This document shows, piece after piece, positions 50,635 through 61,322 of a stretch of DNA of 64,000 nt. Numbering within the stretch: the first letter of the stretch is position 1; each line of letters starts with the position of its first letter. The DNA is from Piper betle (taxonomy: Eukaryota; Streptophyta; Magnoliopsida; Piperales; Piperaceae): contig JAURVB010000052.1 in the NCBI GenBank assembly GCA_033002965.1, forward strand, positions 124,001-188,000, read 5' to 3'. The position numbers and the translations under genes are program-made. The notes beneath the pieces are model-generated. The model saw only the letters and a list, made by a program, of their open reading frames with translations, did no database searches and was not told the DNA's origin.

Positions 50635-51165
50635 ATCCGCACACCCCGGCCGTAGCCTTTTTATGGGGAGGCTACCACTACCGTCTCCAGTGCCAGTGCC
50701 TCGCACACCCCGGCCGTAGCCTTTTTGTGGGGTAGCTATCACTGCACTCGGGTGATTGCTATGCCCCGTTTGTGGGGAAGCTCTCACTACCAATTCTAGT
50801 GCCAGTGCCTCGCACACCCCGGCCGTAGCCTTTTTATGGGGAGGCTATCACTGCACTCCAGTGCCAATGCCTTGCACACCCCGGCCGTAGCCTTTTTGTG
50901 GAGCGGCTATCACTGCACTCAGGTGATCGCTATGCCCCGTTTGTGGGGAAGCTCTCACTGCCAACTCTAGTGCCAGTGCCTCACACACCCCGGCCGTAGC
51001 CTTTTTATGGGGCGGCTATCACTGCACTCAGTGCCAGTGCCTCACACACCCCGGCCGTAGCCTTTTTATGGGGCGGCAATCACTGCACTCTAGTGCGATG
51101 GAGGAATCGCTGTGCCTCACTCACCCCGGCCGTAGCCTTTTTATGGGGCGGCTATCACTACTCCA
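50635..51165. repeat. GC-rich minisatellite with alternating units in LTR-C1
   Basis: CCCCGGCCGTAGCCTTTTT occurs seven times (about 50645, 50706, 50817, 50880, 50988, 51049 and 51124), each followed by a TGGGG-GCTA-CACT segment. A longer unit carrying GCTATGCCCCGTTTGTGGGG follows the second and fourth, giving a higher-order period of about 174 bp. Confidence 0.85.
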
Positions 51166-51373
51166 AAACAATATCGATGCATTACATGATTCACACACAT
51201 AACACGACCCAGTGTCGGACTGAGTCAATTCATTAACCCCGGTTGCACTTCGTGCATGGTGGTCGAATCTGGGCTCAGGCCGACCTAGGCTACCAACAAG
51301 GAAAATACGATGTTCTACCTATTATACGTACCTGATTTGTGATTACGTCTGACTGTGATCCGTGAACCCTAAT

Positions 51374-51473
51374 ACAGTAATGGGGAGGTCGCCTGGGACG
51401 GAGATGAGGGATGAAATACTCACACAGTAATGGGGAGGTCGCCTGGGACGGAGATGAGGGATGAAATACTCCC
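51374..51473. repeat. 50-bp tandem duplication in LTR-C1
   Basis: ACAGTAATGGGGAGGTCGCC begins at 51374 and again at 51424, and the units (ending GATGAAATACTC) look identical. Recent duplication. Confidence 0.9.
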
Positions 51474-51510
51474 TCCTCCTGCATATATATACACTTCAAC
51501 CATTCCCTCC

Positions 51511-51734
51511 ATTAAATTCTCATACCCCATCATCCATTGGTATTTCCTAGGTTCAATGACCCCTTCATTAAATTCTCACACCCCATCATCCATTGGTATT
51601 TCCTAGGTTCAACAACCCCTTCATTAAATTCTCACACCCCATCATCCATTGGTATTTCCTAGGTTCAACGACCCCTTCATTAAATTCTCACACCCCATCA
51701 TCCATTGGTATTTCCTAGGTTCAACGACCCCTTC
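51511..51734. repeat. 56-bp tandem repeat, four units, in LTR-C1
   Basis: Units starting ATTAAATTCTCA occur at 51511, 51567, 51623 and 51679, each running through CCATTGGTATTTCCTAGG and ending CCCCTTC. They differ at one to three positions. Confidence 0.9.
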
Positions 51735-54275
51735 TCCTTTTTTAAAGAATAAATGACGGCTAGGGTTTGTGGAAGCACCCTTTCATCATAATTCCTTTAA
51801 CCGGGTAATTGGGTAATTAACACGGTTCACTTAACCTTTTCACTCAACCTCTTAAATGGTATGGTTCACTTAATTAATGTGTTCGACTCGACTGATTCAA
51901 CTAGAATCGTCCGATTAGAAATTACTTTTCAATTTAACTGGGTAATTCATACTTAACCAGCGAAAAAAATTTTTTTTTCCGGGTCTTTACACTTTAGTAG
52001 CATGGATTTCTCGAGCATGGGATAGTATGAAAATATTGAGGCATAAGACAAGTCAAAATAGGACGTTGTTCAAGCCGAGGCTTACGGCTCCTGATTTGTG
52101 CCCTTATGAGTGATTATAATGTACAAGAATATATAATTGATTTTATTTGACATGAAAGTCATCTCTCATGTGTCAGTTTGATTATTTAGTTATTTTTGGA
52201 CTAATAACACTCATTACTCACTTTTCTTTATTATATATATAGGTAACAACCTAAATGGATGAGTGTTGTCAAGGCCACAGAGGAGTAGCAATGCAACATG
52301 CACACATGTATCTGCCGAGAATGAGTGAGAATGTGATGTGTTGAACTACTGTGTATGGTTGTGGATAAAATGTTATAATATTTTATTGCAGGAAATGTTG
52401 TGTGCAATTAATGATATGATCTGTGTGACGGTTAATATATAATTGAATAGGATGAGCTAATGGGGTAACCCAACTTTGTAAAATAAAAATGATTATGATG
52501 TGAATGTTGTGTGAGAAATACCATGTTTTGGTAATGTTTTTCGTTTCATATATATATTATTTGTTGTTGACACAGTGGCCCCTATGGCAGTATTAGGGGC
52601 GACTATGATAGTTTTGAGTTTTCAAATCGTTGTTTTTAGAATTTTAACGAGTTTGTTTTATTTTGAATATGATTGCATATCATACCATTCATCTAGAACA
52701 ATGTTAGAGCCTAAACATCTCATCCATACATTGAATGCTTGCGTCTCCATCTTGAGACGCCTAGGGTAGATCTAAGTTGGGTTGACGGAATTAAGTAGAC
52801 TAGCGAACGGTTCAATCACCTGTAGCATTTTCAATTCAGTTCACAAGTAAGCCAGATTGGGGTGTTACACATTAGAAAAATTTTCACAACCTGTAAATAT
52901 TCACAATTTATAAAACAAACGTAGAGCATTCACATTTTTCACATCCGCACACAAAAACATTTTAGAGGTGTTCTACCTCATTCACATCACATTACAGAGT
53001 ATTTACAACTAAATTTTGCATTCTTCAAACTATTGGTTTGCCTTGTTTTGACAACGGCCCTTCAACTTACAAAACCAAGCCTAGAAGCTCCTCCATTGTT
53101 TTTTCTTCGTTCTAGGTACCTAATCTCTTCCTCTCACCTCTTCTCCTAACTCCCATATCCACCGCCTCTTCTCATCTTCTCATCCCCTTCTATTCCGTGA
53201 TTTTTACTTTTCTAATTTAGAGAGAGTTTTGAGGGAAAAATCTAGAAAGGACGTCATTAAAGTCGAGCAGCAGATGGGAAGCGATCCAAGAGGAGAGGAA
53301 GAAGTTATGCTAAAGCCTAGAAATTGGTGGCCATTAAGTAGAAACTAAGTGAAATTGGAAATTCTAGATAATACTCACATTTGTAAGAAACTCTCATATT
53401 CTCTCTGCCATTAAGTAGCTTAGATTAGCCTTTAATCTTTCTGAGCATTTGATGTTTTTCCTTGTAAAATGAGTGGCCCATCAGTTTGTCAAAAAATAGG
53501 CAAAAAAGTCCAAGAGAGACCCATATTACCGGGAAAAATTTGATTTAACTGCCACCAACCGATCTTATCTCTAACCATCAAACCACCATGGTTCAATTCT
53601 CCACCACAAGCCATGCCAATCTTGGCAGCCGACATTGCCTACAACTGCTAGAGTCACTATCAACTAAGCACCAATCCCTCCAAAGTTGCATCAACCTGAC
53701 CTAATTTGTCGGGTCCATTTAATTGCCTACATCAAAACTTGCCTGTCAGCCAGTGCAACACCCAGATTCGGCCTGCTCGTGAACTGAATCAAATTGGTAA
53801 AGTTTGTGATGCTAATTTATAACCCATTAAAATGCAAAATCGACCCACAACGACCTAAAACACTCAAGGTATTAGAAGATGAAAACCTGAGAAATTTTAA
53901 TACACAAACAAAATTCAAAATGCATGTAAAGACTACCTAGATGTGTCTATGCTACAAAGGAGACTAAAATTTTTGGAGAAAATCAGGTAGAGTCTCCCTT
54001 ATAACTGGGCCACTAGAAAAAATTTTGCGACCGTAAATATTCACAATTCATAAAATAGTCGCAGAGCATTCACATTTTTCACATCCACGCACAGAAATAT
54101 TTTGGAGGGGTTCCACCTCATTCAGATCACATTAAAGAGCATTTACAACCAAATTTTGCATTCTTCAAACTGTTGGTTTGCCTAGTCTTCACAAGGGCCA
54201 TTCAACATGCAAAACAAAGCCTAGAAGCTCCTCTAATGTTTATTCTTTGTTCCAGTTACCTATATAAGTAACATG

Positions 54276-55119
54276 GTTTAGAGTACTTAGAATTTATTTA
54301 ACCTTCAGTTCCAGGACTCCGAGACTTGAAGAATTCCTACATAAAAAGGTTAGACCTTTGTGCCCTAAGTATTCCCTCTACAAAATAAAAAGGTATAGTT
54401 AGGAATAACAAACACAAATACAAAAATCTAGCTTGCATTTCAAAAATGGCTCGAGGCCACAATTCACCATCACACGGTAGCCAATAACACCACCTCACAA
54501 AACAATACAAAAGGTAACAAGCACAAAACAACACAAGCAACTCTGTGTAGCATCCTCCAAGCCTCCTTGTGTTCCATGCACCTAGTTCGGCCAATGCCAT
54601 GACAATGTACCTATATAAATATAAGAAAATGCATTAGTAATGTGTGTCAGTAAGTCTCAAATAACTAACAGGGAAAAATCAATAAAACTGGCAAATGGAT
54701 AAAATAATTATTTACAGAAAACTAAAGGGAAACAGAAACTTCTCCACACACACACAATTTAAATCACAATATGGCTAACAGGGCCTAATCATAATTATAG
54801 AAATATCCACTCTCACAAACCGAAATACTCAACGATAACATGATGCATGAGTCAGAATCTAGTCAACAGCAACATACCTATGGCCAATAGGGCCTAACTG
54901 ATCACATTTGAGACATGACGTGATCCAAATATACTCGACAAAGACCACACACATGCTGAAATAGTAAAATACACACTACTAGTAGGTACAATACTGATAA
55001 TTATAAACACACAATCAACCACTAACCAAGCACCACAGGTGGGCACCGATCGGGTCCCTTAGTTAGTGTCGCACTTTCATCCTCCATGCATCCACTAGCA
55101 AACCAGATTTGGGATGTTA
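54276..55119. mobile_element. Unclassified LTR-like segment
   Basis: The right end, AAACCAGATTTGGGATGTTACA split as AAACCAGATTT and GGGATGTTACA, resembles the family A terminus. The left border and a partner terminus were not found. Inside are AT-rich sequence and a CATTAGTAATGTGTGTCAGT block related to the TATA-side block of family A. No gene is supported; the 87-codon minus-strand frame at 54337-54600 has no known domain. Confidence 0.4.
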
Positions 55120-57685
55120 CAGTAACACTCTATTTTGGTTCTCCCTTGAGCCAACCCAAAAATTTTACTAGCGATCGAACTATTAGCTAATCTTCTTTAT
55201 TCATTTAAACCAACCCAGATCAACCCTCAACATCTCAAGATGGTGATGCAACATGCAAAGCATGGATGAGATGCTTGGGTTCTAACGTTGTCCTATATGC
55301 ATGCAATGATATGCAAACAAGTAAACAAACAAACCAAATATACAAAAAGTTTAAAAGAAAAATCTATTTTTAAAGCAAAACGGATAGTCTCCCTTAAAAG
55401 TGCAATAGGGGCCACCCTGTCAACAACAAGCAGTATATATATTTATAACATTAAAAATCTAAAAATACAATCCAAACACAACATTTTCTTCACATTCCAA
55501 TTATCATTACTTTCCTCATCTATGAGTCTAAACTCCAATGCTCACCTATTCATTTTTCATTCTCTATTTTCATTCACATGCAAAATATTTATAGCAGTTC
55601 ACATAATATCATTTAAATTTATCATCCACACAGTTCAATATACATCATCATCACTAATTACATTCGGTAGGTACATGTGTGAGTGATTTCAGTGATGCTC
55701 CTCCACAGTCTTGCCAACACTCATTCCTCGCAATTCTCACCTATATATATAATAAAAAGATGTCAGTAATGAGTGTTACTGGTCTAGAAATAACCAATAG
55801 CAAACTGACACTAGAGAGTTGACCCTCCTATTGAATGAAAAACTCATTACACTTCCTCATTGAACTCTCATAAGGGCAATAACTAGGAGTTGTCAACCAC
55901 GCGTGACAACGTCCCCTTTCTATCTCATCCTCATTCATTGACCACTTTAAACTATCCCTTGCCGAAAAAATCATTCTCTTTCCTTTCAGCCCTCTACTTC
56001 CTCCTTATCATTCTTGGCCCTGAGTACACAGGCTGAGTACTCTCAGGCATACGCCTTCAGCACTCTTTGAAACCACAAGTCTATGCATGCACTACATAGT
56101 AGTACCTATAAACCTCAACACTTCTCTGAGTTGGAGATCAGGATCCCTTGAGAATTAAACGAACACTCACCAATTCTAGAGCTCGCTTTGACGAACACAT
56201 GTCCTATCTCAAGACGCGGCCACCCTTGTCTCACTTGTCACTAAAAACGCAAAAATTACAAATACATAGGCCTGGGTAGGAATTTCAATATAATAGGCCT
56301 AAAGGCATCATGAGCTAGATCTGAGTTTTTCGAAAAAACTCAAGGGATCTCATCCTCGAGGGTTATTAATCTAGAAATCTCATATGACTAGATGGCTAGT
56401 GTAGAGTTTGATACAATAAATCCACCACTCGACATGCCCACTTACCTGTTAAAATAAAACTTGACAAGGTATAGAAGTCAAACCAGAAGCAAGTCCTAAA
56501 CGGACCTGGTAGAATCTCCAATTGTGTCCACACGCATAGGTGACAAGCTCCTACTCCGTACCTACACATCAAAATAAAAAATAACACCCTCTCATGATGC
56601 ATTCACATATCCTATAGCATCCACACATCAATCATACTCACATCAACCATACATCAATCTGAATCCATATAAGATTTCCTACACTATGTTGCATTAGATT
56701 ACGATACTTACGTAGTTTACCTAATTAGTTCCTTAACATTTGTTTTAATACAATTCAATCAAGCAATTCATATTTTTATCTACAATAAAAATCTCTAACA
56801 CATTAATTTATCTATCCTAGCATGTTGTGCTAATAATTATCACCTTTACCTAATTAAATTAGAGTTAATTATACCTCATGTCATTGGTAATTTGCGATGG
56901 TTAGGGTTCGTGCAGCTCAAGACTCATGGTGTTCGAAGTTTGATCGGTTTGAATTCAGCGGAAGATCTGATGAATTTCAGCGAATCCTATTTTTTGGCAG
57001 TCTTCTAGTGGTTTTTCAACAACTTTCCAATGGTTTTTTTGGGACTTTTTCGGCGAGGCAATTAGGGGTAGGTGGTTAGCATCTGCTCGGTAAACTATAT
57101 CCAATGGTGGTGGCGATGAGGATGGCAACGACAGCAAGGACTGTCAGCAATAGCAATGAGTCGGCCAAGGTCGGTCGGTCAACCGATTGACCTCGGCAGG
57201 CCTCGGCGGTGGCGCTGGGTATAGGGGAAATGATCATGGGTTGAAGGGGAGGTGTCTACGACACAGCGGCAGTGACGGGACATGGACGGCGGCGAATCTA
57301 CACCATGACGGACAGTGGTGTCCGAGCGTAGTGGAGATCGAGTGGCGCTCAGGGAGTGCTTGAGACAGCAAGGACGGGGCCAGAGATGGGTGGTGACCCG
57401 GGTTTGGGAGAGCAAAGGTCAGGGAGAAGTTTGGTGGCAGTTTCGTGAATAAAACTTGACTTGACTCCAACTCGAGTCAAATTTAATAACTAACTTGTAA
57501 TAAATCCTTAAAAAATCCACAAAATTAGGAAAAATATCCTATAAAATATAATACACACCATAACATTAAAATGACATGTTCTATAACTAATAACCCACTC
57601 AAACTACCCTATAACATGTCCTAATGCATTATTGGGCCCAAAAATAATTCTACGATCAAATACATAACTTATTTCATTCATACTC
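55120..57685 (-). mobile_element. Truncated LTR of family A (A4)
   Basis: It follows A2 from CAGTAACACTCTATTTTGG through the conserved blocks: ACTGGTCTAGAAATAACCAA (55780), GGCTGAGTACTCTCAGGCAT (56029), ATCTCATCCTCGAGGG (56347), AACGGACCTGGTAGAATCT (56498), and ACTTGACTCCAACTCGAGTC (57459). The GC-rich part is 57080-57440. The final 200 bp or so seen in A2 is missing where family C sequence begins. Confidence 0.7.
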
Positions 57686-58030
57686 CGAACGTATTAAATT
57701 CTTTACCCGGTTAATTATTTACCCATTTTATTATTTACTTGGTTAAATGAGATACGGGTCTAAGGGTGTCTTCACATACCCTAGCCGTCATTTTCATTTT
57801 TATAAATTTGAAAGAGGACGTCATTTTTCACCTTAGCTGCCTAGTTCTCCTCTTCCTTATCGGGGCCTCTTCCTTACTTGGGTATCCTTCCTATCTCCCT
57901 CTTCTTAATTTTCTTGCATGCATATTCTTTTTAATTAGTAGTAAGCTTGTTAATCATGTAATTAAAGTCTCAAATCAACACGAAAGAAAAGAACTAAACT
58001 AAACTGGAAAACTGAAATCCCGTCCATGGC
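57686..58030 (+). mobile_element. Fragment of LTR family C (C2)
   Basis: It matches the minus strand of C1 around CCCTAGCCGTCATTT and ACCCGGTTAATTA, and continues with a pyrimidine-rich leader and GCATGCATA. Both borders are undefined. Confidence 0.45.
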
Positions 58031-58799
58031 TGACGGGTGCAAATTGTTGGCCAGATGGGCAACTATAAACAAGTTTTCAAGGCTTCCCCTCACACCCCCA
58101 ACGACCCCTCTGGTTGCTGGGTCAAAGGGATGGCTCGCTATGTCCCTGGTTTCCGGTGGGTAGCGGAATAACAGCGGTGAATGGGAGGAGTTGCAAGGGT
58201 GATGGAAGTGGCGACGTTCTGCTACAATAGGTGCTGTAATGGACGTTTAGAGGGGTAGACACCAGTTGTGCTTCGTCGAAAGCATCATGGGTTCCTTCAC
58301 AGTAGTTTAGGCTACCAGAACAGTCCACAATGGACGACCTTCTCACCTGAATTCATGGTGGCGAAGTGCAGAAGTGGGGAGAACCACCATACTCCATGCA
58401 ACGTCCAAAGGTGGCAAATCTTTCTTGTTTTGATGCCAGCCTGAGGTCGTGGAACATCTGAATTGGAGCAAGGTGCAAGAAAGATTTTGAGGCTGGGAGA
58501 AGAGGAACATGCCTGGTTTGGTGCAGGACAGCGCCTTGGATTGCTTCTGTAAATCACGCACATGAGGCCTCCCCGATTGCTGATTTTATCTTGTTGTTCA
58601 TGCTTTGTTGGGATATTTAGATGGTGGTTCAATTGGATGCCAAGATAAGGGTGGGAGGAGAAGGATGAACCTATTTTTGGAGAAGAGAAGAATGGCGACG
58701 GGAAGAAGAAGAATAAGGAGGAGGGTGGCAGTTTGCAAATATGTGTTGACTCGATACCGACTCGAGTTAAAAAAAATAATCATTTTAATGGGTTATAGT
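58031..58799 (-). mobile_element. Module-bearing fragment related to family A
   Basis: Read on the minus strand it begins with the AT-rich end, then AACTCGAGTCGGTATCGAGT, then a GC-richer stretch to about 58050. This is the same module arrangement seen in family A LTRs and the hAT-like elements. No termini were found, and the open frames are low quality. Confidence 0.35.
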
Positions 58800-59728
58800 T
58801 AAAGCTACTAAACTAATTAATTATTGGACTAAATGGGCATAGACATAAGTAAAAAAAATATACGGTAATGATAAACGGTCGATAATTAATCGGCATACTA
58901 TAAGTGAATTAATTTTAAATTGGATGTTTATAAGGGATTAATAAAATAAAGATTTTACCTATACAATATTAAATTTAATATTAGGTAAATAAAGTGATTA
59001 TTTAAATAACGAGTCAGTAATATAGAAAATGAGTTATTAAACTATAGTCGGGTAGAAATCACTCGCGTTGAACATAAAAAGCATAATGAAAATAAATAAA
59101 GTTCAAAACTTTACAGAGTCGAATAAATTAAAATAATTGTATTAATAATATTTATGAATTAAAATAATATAAATTATTTTAAATAATTTGATTGAATAAC
59201 TTAATTAATTAAATTACTGTAAAGAATGGTAGCGATTAAAAATTATAATCGTCAACTAAATCATTAAGATCGAGGTAAAGTAATTATCATCGCAAAGGGA
59301 AATTAAATTCTTGTTTATTGGTAATAATTATTTTATCATTTGTTAAGTATTAATTGTGATTTAGATAATTAATTTAAAATATAAAGTAGGACTTAAATGA
59401 TTAAATCACATGAATAATTCAATATTTAATATTGTTGAATTTTAACAGTGATATATATATTAGTCATTTAGTTGCATGCATTTCTACTCGAATAAAATTA
59501 TACTTATCTATAATTTTATATTCTCGTTCAGATTAGGATCATTGGTCGCAGCTGCGAGTTCGAAATATCCAAGTTCGTATAATCATTTGAAATATTTTAC
59601 TTTCCCTTGTTGGCATCCCTGGTCGGCTTGAGCCCAGATTTGACCACCATGCGCTGTAACGCAATCGGGGTCAAGGAATTGACTCAGTCCGACACATGGC
59701 CGCACCTTTAAAATTATTATGTGTGTTC

Positions 59729-59925
59729 GTATAATTATTTGAAATGTTGCATAGTCCGTATAATTATTTGAAATGTTATATTGTCTGTATAATTATTTGA
59801 AATGTTGTATTGTCCGTATAATCATTTGAAATGTTGTACTTTCCCAAACTGGTATAATTATATAAAATGTTGTATTTCCCCAAACTGGTATAACTATATG
59901 AAATGTTGTATTTTCCTAAATCGGT
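59729..59925 (+). repeat. 29-36-bp tandem repeat in LTR-D2
   Basis: GTATAATTATTTGAAATGTT-type units start at 59729, 59758, 59787, 59816, 59852 and 59888: three spacings of 29, then two of 36 after a CCCAAACTG insertion. Confidence 0.85.
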
Positions 59926-59935
59926 AGCCTTGTCA

Positions 59936-60840
59936 ACACTAATCTCAAAATGAGCTAAGAGACAATTTTTAATCTCAGAATGAACTGGGAGACCATTACT
60001 AATCTCAAAATGAATTAGGAGATCACCTAATCTTAGAATGAGCTGGGAGATAATTTCTAATCTCAGAATGAACTGGGAGACCATGACTAATCTCAAAATG
60101 AATTGGGAGACCAACTAATCTCAAAATGAGCTGGGAGACAATTTCTAATCTCAGAATGAACTGGGAGACCATGACTAATCTCAAAATGAATTAGGAGACC
60201 ACCTAATCTCAGAATGAGCTGAGAGACATTTTCTAATCTTAGAATGAACTAGGAGACTATGACAAATCTCAAAATGAATTGGGAGACCACCTAATCTTAG
60301 AATGAGTTGGGAGACAATTTCTAATATCAGAATGAATAGGAGACCATGACTAATCTCAAAATGAATTGGGAGACCACCTAATCTCAGAATGAGTTGGGAG
60401 ACAATTTCTAATATCAAAATGAACCGGGAGACCATGACTAATTTCAAAATGAATTAGGAGACCACTAATCTCAGAATGACCTGGGAGACCATTTCTAATC
60501 TCAGAATGAGCTGGGAGATCATGACTAATCTCAAAATGAATTGGGAGACCACCTAATCTCAGAATGAACTGGGAGACAATTTCTAATCTCAAAATGAACT
60601 GGGAGACCATGACAAATCTCAAAATGAATTTGGAGACAACCTAATCTCAGAATGAGCTAGGAGACAATTTTTAATCTCAGAATGAACTGGGAGAACATGA
60701 CTAATCTCAAAATGAATTGGGAGACCACCTAATCTTAGAATGAGCTGGGAGACGATTTCTATTCTCAGAATGAGCTGGGAGATGACTTTTACTAATATGA
60801 GAATGACCTGAGACAAATTACTAATCTCATATTTACTTGA
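59936..60840 (+). repeat. 88-bp trimeric higher-order minisatellite in LTR-D2
   Basis: Three related subunits of 28-30 bp repeat in fixed order: AATCTCAGAATGAGCTGGGA, AATCTCAGAATGAACTGGGA and AATCTCAAAATGAATTGGGA, each with its own short tail. The third type starts its TGAATT at 60011, 60099, 60187, 60275, 60362, 60450, 60537, 60625 and 60713, a period of 87-88 bp for nine copies. Long minus-strand frames across it are a by-product of repetition. Confidence 0.92.
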
Positions 60841-61322
60841 AAGATAAATACTAAAGACTTTTGTAATAATAATAATAATAATAATAACGAGTGAAATGAT
60901 AATAGGGATTATATAGACTTGTTTCACTTAATTATGTGGCTTAGTGGTTTTATCACTAATGAGAAATTGCCTCCACAGGTGAGCAGTTTTATCACTAACA
61001 CGGAATTGCCTCCGTAAGTGAGTAGCATTGGACTAAAGAATAGAAGTGTGGTTGGTGGTTCTTTTACCAACCTAGGTATGGTGAATCGATATTAAAAATT
61101 GGACTTCCTTATTATTCTCTTGTGTTATAAATATGGCTATGGGAAACGGTCCGAGACTGTGGGATAGTTATTTTATATTTTAGAGAACTTGATTTATTGT
61201 TATGATTTATGTTATATGTTGCGAGACTTATTTGTTGTATTTAAATTCATGTTCTGGAATGCGACATTTACATTAACTATAATTTTAAGTAACACCCGGT
61301 CTAGTTCGGGCAGGTCGTTACA

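Larger units (their letters stand above)
50248..51991 (-). mobile_element. LTR of family C (C1), 1744 bp, inside LTR-A3
   Basis: On the minus strand it begins TGTAAAGACCCGG and ends GCGGGTCGTTACA, termini like those of LTR family D, which suggests a gypsy-type LTR. The flanks ACTTA / CTTTA are only a weak target duplication. It contains three sets of tandem repeats (listed separately). The surrounding sequence on both sides is family A3, which defines the insertion clearly. Confidence 0.7.
45242..52869 (+). mobile_element. Solo LTR of family A (A3), about 2.8 kb, interrupted by LTR-B3 and LTR-C1
   Basis: It starts TGTAAAACCCATGACTC and ends GATTGGGGTGTTACA, flanked by CATTG (45237-45241) and CATTA (52870-52874). 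The pieces are 45242-45724, 48813-50247 and 51992-52869. They follow A1 in order: the module near 45530-45700, GTCTGTTTAGGACTCGCTTC at about 49680, GAGGATGAGATCC at about 49823, the GATCCTGACAACTC block near 50070, and the terminal block. This is the deepest nest in the window. Confidence 0.78.
43850..54275. repeat. Tandem duplication, unit 1 split by nested LTRs, unit 2 internally deleted
   Basis: Unit 1 is 43850-45241 plus 52870 to about 53120. Unit 2 is about 53121-54275. Matching blocks in order: CATCTTCTCATCCCC, AAAATCCAGAAAGGACATC / AAAATCTAGAAAGGACGTC, AGAGGAGAGGAAGAAGTTAT, AACTAAGTGAAATTGGAAAT, GCCATGCCAATCTTGGCAGC, ACATGTAAAGACTACCTAGA / GCATGTAAAGACTACCTAGA, and TAGAAAAA-TTTT at the end. 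Unit 2 lacks about 510 bp (44033-44540 of unit 1). LTR-A3 sits in unit 1 only, at the point where unit 2 reads straight through. Each unit also contains a family-A-like LTR start (AACACCCCGATTCGGTCC near 44985; AACACCCAGATTCGGCC near 53758). Confidence 0.8.
58800..61322 (+). mobile_element. LTR of family D (D2) with internal minisatellites
   Basis: It ends CAGGTCGTTACA at 61322. It shares with D1 the block CACCATGCGC, AATTGACTCAGTCC (59648-59696), the CTCGTTCAGATTAGGATCAT-like start of that block, and the CCTCCACAGGTG region (60971). Between them lie two tandem arrays absent from D1. The left border is uncertain. It interrupts family A sequence, which resumes at 61323. Confidence 0.6.

Noticed and set aside
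50635..51165. Regularly spaced repeats that might suggest a CRISPR array
   Set aside because: The unit length varies, spacers are themselves repeated, there are no cas genes, and the genome is a plant's. It is a minisatellite in an LTR.
55288..55686. 132-codon plus-strand frame in LTR-A4
   Set aside because: AT-rich LTR sequence with biased Ser/Ile content; it is not open in the other family A copies.
59776..60927. Repetitive minus-strand frames of 88-112 codons
   Set aside because: They are translations of the 88-bp minisatellite; the period is not a multiple of three, and the same peptide words appear in shifting frames.
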